From positions 1 to 8,685 of the forward strand of contig JAJBTD010000115.1 of assembly GCA_020861055.1 (NCBI GenBank): a stretch of DNA of 8,685 bases, in the 5' to 3' direction. The DNA comes from Clostridiales bacterium. Its GTDB lineage: Bacteria > Bacillota > Clostridia > Oscillospirales > Oscillospiraceae. Below the pieces are notes generated by a model. The model worked only from the letters and a program-made list of their open reading frames with translations, did no database searches and was not told the origin of the DNA. How positions within the stretch are numbered: position 1 is the first letter of the stretch; every line of letters starts with the position of its first letter. A program made the translations under genes and the position numbers. Shown piece after piece: positions 1-5,823 of this stretch.

Positions 1-1514
1 TGCCGCTCCCGGAGCTTGCCGCAGAGCCGGTCCACATTCTGCTCCAGAGGCTCCACCCGCCCGGCGGTTTCCAGGTCGGTCAGGTTGAAAGCCTGGATGG
101 CCAGATCCAGCACCTCCAGCACGGCGTCGGAGACGACGCGCAGCTCCCGCCGGGCGTCCTCGGAAAAGGTCTTGTCGTTCTGGCGCAGCGTCCGGCAGGA
201 GAGCAGGATGCTCATGGCATGGTCGCTGATGCGTTCGAAGTCCCCCGCCGTGTGCAGCAACAGATTCAGCTCCAGGCTGTCCCCGATGGACAGGCTCTTG
301 CTGGAGAGCTTCACCAGATAGGAGCCCAAGGCGTCCTCGAAGGCGTCCAGGTCCGCCTCCGTCTGCTGTATCATCTCGGCGCTGCCGTCGTCCCACGTCT
401 CCACCAGGGCGAAGGCCTTTTCGCAGGCCTCCCTGGTCTGGACGGCCATGTCCACGCTGATCCGCTTGCACTGGCTCAGAGCCACGGAGGGGGTCACCAT
501 GAGCCGCTCGTCCAACATGGGCTGCTGCTCCTGCACCGGCTCCTCCGGGACAGTGAGATAGGCCAGCTTCTCCAGCAGATTGGCAAGAGGGAGCATGATC
601 AGGGTGCAGGCCACGTTGAATACGGTATGGATGATGGCGATCCCCGCCTGGTTCACCGGTAGTTCAGTCCAGGTGAACTGTAAGATTGCGTCCGCCGCCA
701 GATACACCGTCAGGCAGACCACCGTCCCGATGATGTTGAAGTACAGGTGCACCAGGGCGGCCCGGCGGGCGTTCCGGTTGGCTCCAATGGAGGAGATAAG
801 GGCTGTGACGGTAGTGCCGATGTTCTGACCCATGATGATGGGGATGGCGCTGCCTACGGTGACGGCTCCCGTCACAGAGAGGGCCTGCAAAATGCCCACC
901 GAGGCGGAGGAGGACTGGATAATAGCGGTGAGCAGCGCTCCCGCCAGGACACCCAGAATGGGATTGGAGAACATGAGCAGGATGTTGGTGAACCCCGGCA
1001 CGTCCTTGAGTCCGGAGACTGCCCCTGACATGGTTTCCATTCCTGTGATGAGCACTGCAAACCCCAGCAGAATAGTACCCACGTCCCGGTGCTTGCTGTC
1101 CTTCAAAAACACATAGAAAATGACGCCGATCAGGGCCAGGATAGGAGTGAAGGAGGATGGCTTGAACAGCTGCACAAAGAAGCTGTCGCTCTCGATGCCG
1201 TTCAGGCTCAAAATCCAGGCGGTGACGGTAGTGCCCACGTTGGCCCCCATAATGATATTGATCGCCTGACGCAGCGTCATGATACCGGAGTTTACAAAGC
1301 CCACTACCATAACTGTGGTGGCGGAGGAGGACTGGATCACCGCCGTCACTCCCAGCCCGGTGAGAAAACCGGTCAGAGGGTTTGACGTGAGCCGCTCCAG
1401 TACCTGCTTCAATTTATCCCCTGCGCACTGCTCCAAGCCGTCCCCCATGACCGACATTCCGTACAGGAACAGTGCCAATCCGCCGATCAGGGTCAATACG
1501 TCAAAAAAATCCAT
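1..1514 (-). CDS. Na+/phosphate cotransporter with C-terminal PhoU-like domain (partial)
   Basis: Membrane importer predicted to take up inorganic phosphate with sodium. The ATG at 1514 is preceded by an AGGAG ribosome site, and the frame stays open for 504 codons to the window edge, so the C-terminus is missing. Two copies of the Na/Pi cotransporter repeat are visible: a QSSSATT motif near residues 61-67 followed by GANVGTTVTA near 90-99, and QSSSASV near 200-206 followed by GQNIGTTVTA near 229-238. These paired QSSS segments are diagnostic of the NptA/SLC34 family. Hydrophobic stretches continue to about residue 318. From about 345 onward the protein is helical and PhoU-like, including a DFERISDHAMS motif typical of PhoU metal-binding helices. 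Family members are usually about 530-600 residues, so perhaps 30-100 are lost. The substrate is inferred from family; cation and anion were not separately testable. Confidence 0.93.
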   Translation of the reverse strand, partial: MDFFDVLTLIGGLALFLYGMSVMGDGLEQCAGDKLKQVLERLTSNPLTGFLTGLGVTAVIQSSSATTVMVVGFVNSGIMTLRQAINIIMGANVGTTVTAWILSLNGIESDSFFVQLFKPSSFTPILALIGVIFYVFLKDSKHRDVGTILLGFAVLITGMETMSGAVSGLKDVPGFTNILLMFSNPILGVLAGALLTAIIQSSSASVGILQALSVTGAVTVGSAIPIIMGQNIGTTVTALISSIGANRNARRAALVHLYFNIIGTVVCLTVYLAADAILQFTWTELPVNQAGIAIIHTVFNVACTLIMLPLANLLEKLAYLTVPEEPVQEQQPMLDERLMVTPSVALSQCKRISVDMAVQTREACEKAFALVETWDDGSAEMIQQTEADLDAFEDALGSYLVKLSSKSLSIGDSLELNLLLHTAGDFERISDHAMSILLSCRTLRQNDKTFSEDARRELRVVSDAVLEVLDLAIQAFNLTDLETAGRVEPLEQNVDRLCGKLRER

Positions 1515-1594
1515 AGCAAAATCTCCTCTGTCTTTCTCGTCCGTCCACCCCGTCAGAGCGGCATTGTCCGGGCGGGATTTGCCTATCGCTTTGC

Positions 1595-1653
1595 ATTATG
1601 GTAATTCCCGACGTGTAAAAACTACTACCGGTTCCTGGTAAAATCTATGTAAA
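1595..1653 (-). promoter_or_regulatory. Candidate promoter and PhoP-box-like repeats for the phosphate transporter
   Basis: Reading the minus strand, a -10-like CATAAT lies at 1600-1595, with no good -35. Instead, TTTACA/TTTACC hexamers occur at 1653-1648, 1642-1637 and 1619-1614. The first two are separated by exactly 5 bp (11-bp period) and the third lies 23 bp further on, about two helical turns. The third overlaps where a -35 box would be. Gram-positive PhoP binds TT(A/T/C)ACA-type repeats with spacers near 5 bp, so activation under phosphate limitation is a reasonable inference. The motif is short and AT-rich and could occur by chance. Confidence 0.4.
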
Positions 1654-1694
1654 ATCACTTGGCGATGACGCGCTCATCCGCCGCTCAAGGTCAT

Positions 1695-1724
1695 GGGCCA
1701 TCACGCAGAAGGGCGTCATGGCCC
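1695..1724. other. Imperfect hairpin in divergent intergenic region
   Basis: GGGCCAT at 1695-1701 pairs with ATGGCCC at 1718-1724, and ACGC at 1703-1706 pairs with GCGT at 1713-1716. There is a single C-C mismatch (1702/1717) and a 6-base loop. No T tract follows on either strand, so it is not a standard intrinsic terminator. It lies upstream of both divergent promoters, which leaves a role as a DNA-level site or a relic. Function unknown. Confidence 0.5.
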
Positions 1725-1765
1725 TCCTGCGCCTATCGTAGAAAATCCAGACGAAAACTTTCTCT

Positions 1766-1777
1766 GAAACCGGTTGC
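1766..1777. promoter_or_regulatory. LacI-family-like operator 1 (sugar kinase promoter)
   Basis: The 8-bp palindrome AACCGGTT (1768-1775) sits inside a longer imperfect dyad in which T1765/A1778 and G1766/C1777 also pair. The central CG with flanking A and T runs is the usual shape of LacI/GalR-family operators, including those reported for sucrose and fructan repressors. It overlaps the -35 hexamer of the kinase promoter (1774-1779), a position fitting repression. No regulator gene is in the window. Confidence 0.5.
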
Positions 1778-1802
1778 AATTTAGTTGATTCGCTGATATA
1801 AT
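1774..1802 (+). promoter_or_regulatory. Sigma-A promoter for the sugar kinase
   Basis: A -35 TTGCAA (1774-1779) and a perfect -10 TATAAT (1797-1802) are separated by the optimal 17 bp. Transcription would start near 1809, leaving a leader of about 100 bases before the kinase start codon. This is the strongest promoter match in the window. Confidence 0.75.
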
Positions 1803-1815
1803 GCGTGTATAAGTG

Positions 1816-1829
1816 CGAAAACGTTTCCG
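1816..1829. promoter_or_regulatory. LacI-family/cre-like operator 2 (sugar kinase promoter)
   Basis: The palindrome AAACGTTT (1819-1826) extends to an imperfect CG...CG dyad at 1816-1829. It sits just after the predicted transcription start, and its centre is 51 bp from operator 1. The paired arrangement around one promoter fits a LacI-family repressor acting at two sites, or a CcpA cre site at a roadblock position. The core sequences differ (CCGG versus ACGT), so two different regulators are possible. Confidence 0.5.
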
Positions 1830-1908
1830 ATTGATCCGTAGAAGTCGACTGCCGATGCGCAGCCGTTCGGCGGCGTATGTGCCGTTTTCAGCGAGGGGAG
1901 AGAAACCC

Positions 1909-2859
1909 ATGTCCGTTATCACTTCCATTGGAGAGATCCTTATTGACCTGACCCAAACCGGAGTCACGCCGGAAGGCGTTCCTCAATACGCCGCCTACCC
2001 CGGAGGCGCTCCCGCAAATTTGGCAGTGGCCGCCGCCCGTCTGGGCGCAGACGTCTCCTTTGTGGGCAAGGTGGGCAAGGACCGTTTCGGCGATCTGCTC
2101 CGGAGTTCTCTGGAGCGCAACGGCGTGGACGCCTCCTGTCTCTACACCGACCCAAAGGAGAGCACGACGCTGACAGTGGTCTCTCTGGCGGAGGGGACCA
2201 GAGAGCGCTCCTTCACCTTCTACCGCTCCCCTGGGGCGGATTCCTGTCTGACCCAGGATGAGACGGTGGCCGGTCTGGCGGCCTCCCATCCCCGCATTAT
2301 GCATTTCGGCTCCGTGTCACTCACCCAGGACCCCGCTCAGTCCGCTCTCCTGGTGGCCGCCGCCACCGCCCGGAGGATGGGCGCGCTTGTCTCCTTTGAT
2401 CCCAATTATCGGGAGCAGCTCTGGCCCAGTATGGCCGACGGGGTCTACCGGATCAAGCAGGCCCTGCCCTTGTGCGACATTCTCAAAATCAGCGAGGGTG
2501 AGCTGCGCATCATCACCGGCACTGGCGACTGGGAAAAGGGCGCCGCACAGTTGGCCTCCTACGGCATCATTCTTGTGCTCATCACTCTGGGCAAAAACGG
2601 AGTTTTTTATCGCTATCGAGGCAAAACCGGCCATGTTCCGGGGCATTTGTGCCAGGTAAAGGACACCAACGGCGCAGGAGATGCTTTCTTTGGCGCTTTT
2701 CTCTCCCAGATCGCCGCAATAGATCTGAGCAGTCCCATTCCGACGCCTAAGCTGGAGCGGATACTGGATTTCTCCAATCGAGCTGCCTCTATCGCCGTCA
2801 GCCGCAGCGGAGCGATTCCAAGCCTGCCTACCTTGGAAGAGGTCGAGGCGCTGGGGTAA
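1909..2859 (+). CDS. PfkB-family sugar kinase, probable fructokinase
   Basis: Cytoplasmic ribokinase-family kinase of 316 residues, predicted to phosphorylate fructose (fructose to fructose-6-phosphate) with ATP. The frame opens earlier at a GTG at 1813, but the ATG at 1909 is chosen because it follows a strong AGGGGAG ribosome site (about 1894-1900) and begins the family's N-terminal strand (SVITSIGEILIDL). PfkB signature 1 includes PGGAPAN at 31-37 and the GKVGKDRFG stretch near 53-61. FDPNYRE at 163-169 and KISEGE near 193-198 are typical of fructokinases. Signature 2, DTNGAGD at 252-258, supplies the anion hole and the presumed catalytic base Asp258. Length is normal. No sucrose hydrolase, transporter or repressor lies next to it, so the gene stands alone. 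Other substrates, such as 2-keto-3-deoxygluconate or tagatose-6-phosphate, cannot be excluded. Confidence 0.92.
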   Translation: MSVITSIGEILIDLTQTGVTPEGVPQYAAYPGGAPANLAVAAARLGADVSFVGKVGKDRFGDLLRSSLERNGVDASCLYTDPKESTTLTVVSLAEGTRERSFTFYRSPGADSCLTQDETVAGLAASHPRIMHFGSVSLTQDPAQSALLVAAATARRMGALVSFDPNYREQLWPSMADGVYRIKQALPLCDILKISEGELRIITGTGDWEKGAAQLASYGIILVLITLGKNGVFYRYRGKTGHVPGHLCQVKDTNGAGDAFFGAFLSQIAAIDLSSPIPTPKLERILDFSNRAASIAVSRSGAIPSLPTLEEVEALG

Positions 2860-2923
2860 GCAAAGGCACGCTTCGGCGGTTCCGGCTTCCACCTCTCCCC
2901 TGTTTTCTCATAAGATACAATAC

Positions 2924-2965
2924 AAAAGCCGCCGTTCCTCCCGCTTGGAAGGAACGGCGGCTTTT
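2924..2965. terminator. Bidirectional intrinsic terminator
   Basis: A perfect 16-bp inverted repeat (arms 2924-2939 and 2950-2965, 10-base loop) has a GC-rich core and ends in TTTT on the plus strand and, because its first arm starts with AAAA, in TTTT on the minus strand too. It lies 64 bases after the kinase stop and 67 bases beyond the stop of the convergent wall-protein gene, so it can end both transcripts. Confidence 0.93.
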
Positions 2966-3032
2966 GTTCATTGGACTGACGCTATGCAGCGTTTTCTTTT
3001 TCACCTGGCCCATTGGCCAAAGGGTACCGAGG

Positions 3033-4736
3033 TCACGCCTTGGTCAGATATTTAGAGGAGCAGTAATAATAGCTGCCATTGACGTAGACACGGTACCAGA
3101 CGGTCCCACTGACATTATAGCTCTCACCGGAGACGACCTTGACGGTAGCTCCGCTGGCGAACGTCCCAGCGAGGGCGTAGGTGCCTCCCGGTCCGGTGCG
3201 ATAGTTCAGCATACCGGTCGTGACATAATTCACCAGAGTGGGAGTGGAACTGACCGTGGCCTTAGCGGAAATGCCAGAGGTGTTATAGTAAGACAGGTAG
3301 CTACCGTTCACCGCCCGAACCGTATACAGATAGGTTGTGCCTGCGACCAGCCCGGTATTGTCCGTATAGCTGAGGGTCGTGCTGTTGGAAATGGTGGCAA
3401 TCCGTGACCAGCTGCCTCCGGACACCTTCCGGTATACCCGGTAACCCTTGGCTCCGGTGACGGCCCCCCATTTCACGGTGATGCCGCTGGAGGAGGCGGT
3501 GATGGAGGTCAGGCTGGGGGTGCTCAGCCTGACGCAGCTCACACCGGTAGAATCGTAGCCGGAGCGAATGGTGCTGCTGGAGGTGGTATAGATTGCCCGG
3601 ACAGTATAGGTATAGCTGGTTCCGGAAGCAGCGCTGGTGTCCGTATAGCTGACGGTAGAGCCGCTGGACACAGTGCCAATTAAGCTCCAGCTGCCACCGG
3701 ATACCTTTCGGTACACCTGATAGCCGTCGGCGTTGCTCACTTTACTCCACTTCACCGTAATCCCTGAGGTCGCATTGTCAGCCGAGGACAGGGTGGGCGT
3801 TGCCAGCAGATAGCGGGAGGAAACGTAGTAATAACCGCCGTTGATATAGGCCCGGTACCAGGCGACACCGCTCACGGTATAGCTCTCACCGGAGACGACC
3901 TTTACTGTAGTTCCCGCTGTCAAGGTTCCCTTCATGGAGTAAGAGGTGCCCGGTCCGGTGCGATAGTTCAGCATCCCCGTCGTGACATAGTTCACATAGC
4001 TTACAGCAGCTGCCGCCGTAGCAGAGATGCCAGAGCCGTTATAGCCAGAGAGCGTGGAGCCGCTGACGGCGCGGACGGTGTAATAATACGTCGTTCCGGC
4101 AGTGCCGGTGGTGTCCGTGTAGCTGACGGTGGAACCGCTGGAGATGTTGGCGATTCTGCTCCAGTGGCTACCAGAAACCTTCCGGTACACTCGGTAGCCC
4201 TTGGCTCCGGTGACAGCCCCCCATTTTATGGTAATCCCGCTGGAGGCGACGGTAGCGGAGGTCAGGCTGGGGGTGCTCAGCCTGAGACAACTCACGCCAG
4301 TGGCGTCATAGCCGGAGAGTGTGGACCCCTTGATAGCACGGACGGTATAATAATATGTCGTTCCGGAGGCAGCGGTCGTATCGGTGTAGCTGACGGTAGA
4401 ATTGCTGGAGACGATTGTGATTCTGCTCCATTTGCCACCGGAAACCTTCCGATACACCCAGTAGCCGTCGGCATTGCTCACCTTGCCCCACTTCACCGTG
4501 ACGCCGGAGTTGGCGTTTTCGGCGGAGGTCAGTACGGGCGTTGCCGGAGTACCGCTTGAAATTTCGGCGCTGACTCCAGTAGCATTATAGCCGGAGATCG
4601 CAGAACCATTGACGGCGCGAACCGTGTAATAATATGTCGTTCCGGCGGTGCCGGTGGTGTCTGTGTAGCTGACAGTGGAGCCGCTGGAGATGTTGGCGAT
4701 TCTGCTCCAGCTGCCGCCGGGAACCTTCCGATACAC
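3033..4736 (-). CDS. FN3/SH3b repeat fragment, C-terminal half of the frameshifted hydrolase
   Basis: A 567-residue frame with no signal peptide and no catalytic domain. It begins at a GTG inside an FN3-like domain, and the same frame is closed by a stop at 4773-4775, so this GTG is the only early start. Contents in order: the rest of FN3-4, FN3-5 (about residues 59-152), FN3-6 (153-239), SH3b-2 (245-311), FN3-7 (312-403), FN3-8 (404-492) and SH3b-3 (502-567). The SH3b domains carry GMLNYRTGPG and WYR motifs, which are common in wall-binding domains. The TAA of the upstream frame is directly followed by GGG, giving an AAGGG run 7 bases before the GTG, so re-initiation is conceivable. The product would then stay in the cytoplasm. 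More likely it is expressed only as the tail of the restored protein. Confidence 0.6.
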   Translation of the reverse strand: MYRKVPGGSWSRIANISSGSTVSYTDTTGTAGTTYYYTVRAVNGSAISGYNATGVSAEISSGTPATPVLTSAENANSGVTVKWGKVSNADGYWVYRKVSGGKWSRITIVSSNSTVSYTDTTAASGTTYYYTVRAIKGSTLSGYDATGVSCLRLSTPSLTSATVASSGITIKWGAVTGAKGYRVYRKVSGSHWSRIANISSGSTVSYTDTTGTAGTTYYYTVRAVSGSTLSGYNGSGISATAAAAVSYVNYVTTGMLNYRTGPGTSYSMKGTLTAGTTVKVVSGESYTVSGVAWYRAYINGGYYYVSSRYLLATPTLSSADNATSGITVKWSKVSNADGYQVYRKVSGGSWSLIGTVSSGSTVSYTDTSAASGTSYTYTVRAIYTTSSSTIRSGYDSTGVSCVRLSTPSLTSITASSSGITVKWGAVTGAKGYRVYRKVSGGSWSRIATISNSTTLSYTDNTGLVAGTTYLYTVRAVNGSYLSYYNTSGISAKATVSSTPTLVNYVTTGMLNYRTGPGGTYALAGTFASGATVKVVSGESYNVSGTVWYRVYVNGSYYYCSSKYLTKA

Positions 4737-5823
4737 TCGGTAGCCCTTAGCTCCGGTGACAGCCCCCCCACTTTACGGTAATACTGCTGGAGGAGGCGGT
4801 GGCAGAGGTCAGGCTGGGGGTGCTCAGCCGGAGACAGCTCACTCCGGCGGCGTCATAGCCGGAGAGTTTGGAATTGCAGATGGCGCGAACTGTGTAGAGG
4901 TAAGTGGTGCCGGAGGCAGCGGTCGTGTCGGTATAGCTGACGGTAGAGCCGCTGGAGATGACGGCAATTCTGCTCCATTTGCTGCCAGAAACCTTCCGAT
5001 ACACCCAATAGCCATCGGCATTGCTCACCTTGCTCCATTTCACCGTGACGCCGGAGTTGGCATTTTCGGCAGAGGTCAGGGCAGGCGTTCCCAGCAGATA
5101 TTGGGAGGAGACGTAGTAATAGCTGCCGTTGATATAGGCCCGGTACCAGACGACGCCGCTGACGGTATAGCTCTCGCCGGAGACGACCTGCACCGTGGTC
5201 CCACTCGACAATGTTCCCTTTATTGTGTATGAAGTACCTGCACCAGAGCGGTAGTTCAGCTTGCATATCGTGACATAACTCACATAGCTTACCGCTCCCA
5301 TCTTTGCCGAGACGCCGGAGCCGTTATATCCGGAGAGCGTAGAGCCATTGACGGCGCGGACGGTGTAATAATATGTCGTTCCGGCAGTGCCGGTGGTATC
5401 CGTGTAGCTGACGGTGGAGCCACTGGAGATATTGGCGATCCTGCTCCAGCCGCTGCCGGAGACCTTCCGGTACACCCGGTAGCCCTTGGCTCCGGTGACG
5501 GCCCCCCACTTCACGGTAATTCCGCTGGAGGTGGCGGTGGCGGAGGTCAAGCTGGGGGTGCTCAGGCGAATGCAGGTGATGCCGGTGGAATCATAGCCGG
5601 AGAGCGCGGAACCACTGACCGCCCGGACCGTATAGATATAGGTCGTTCCAGAGGCAGCTGTGGTATCGGTATAGCTGGTTGATGTGCTGGTGCCGATCTG
5701 AGACCAGCCGCTGCCGGACACCTTCCGATACACCCGGTAGCTGTCAGCACCGCTGACGGCGTTCCACTTGACAGTGATTCCGGAGGTGGCGTTGTCTGCG
5801 GAGGCCAGAACGGGCGTCGTCAG
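3036..5823 (-). repeat. Four tandem FN3-FN3(-SH3b) units
   Basis: The region is built from alternating type A FN3 repeats (with ...WSKVSNADGY or similar) and type B FN3 repeats (starting LSTPSLTS, with KWGAVTGAKGYRVYRK). Units on the minus strand are 5823-5092 (A, B, SH3b), 5091-4563 (A, B only), 4562-3804 (A, B, SH3b) and 3803-3036 (A, B, SH3b). Three units are about 730-770 bp; unit 2 is about 530 bp because its SH3b is absent. Type B copies 2 and 6 differ at only a handful of residues, implying recent duplication or gene conversion. Such arrays are prone to length change by recombination. Confidence 0.85.

Noticed and set aside
219..1385. Several plus-strand frames of 80-150 codons
   Set aside because: All are antisense to the phosphate transporter, whose minus-strand frame has clear family motifs throughout.
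1813..1908. 32-residue N-terminal extension of the sugar kinase from a GTG start
   Set aside because: It would start inside the operator and at the predicted transcription start, lacks a ribosome site, is Arg-rich and unlike PfkB N-termini. The ATG at 1909 has a strong ribosome site.
4755..4775. Programmed -1 ribosomal frameshifting at the seven-G run
   Set aside because: A -1 shift from this frame does not enter the frame of the downstream repeats; a +1 shift or loss of one base is needed.
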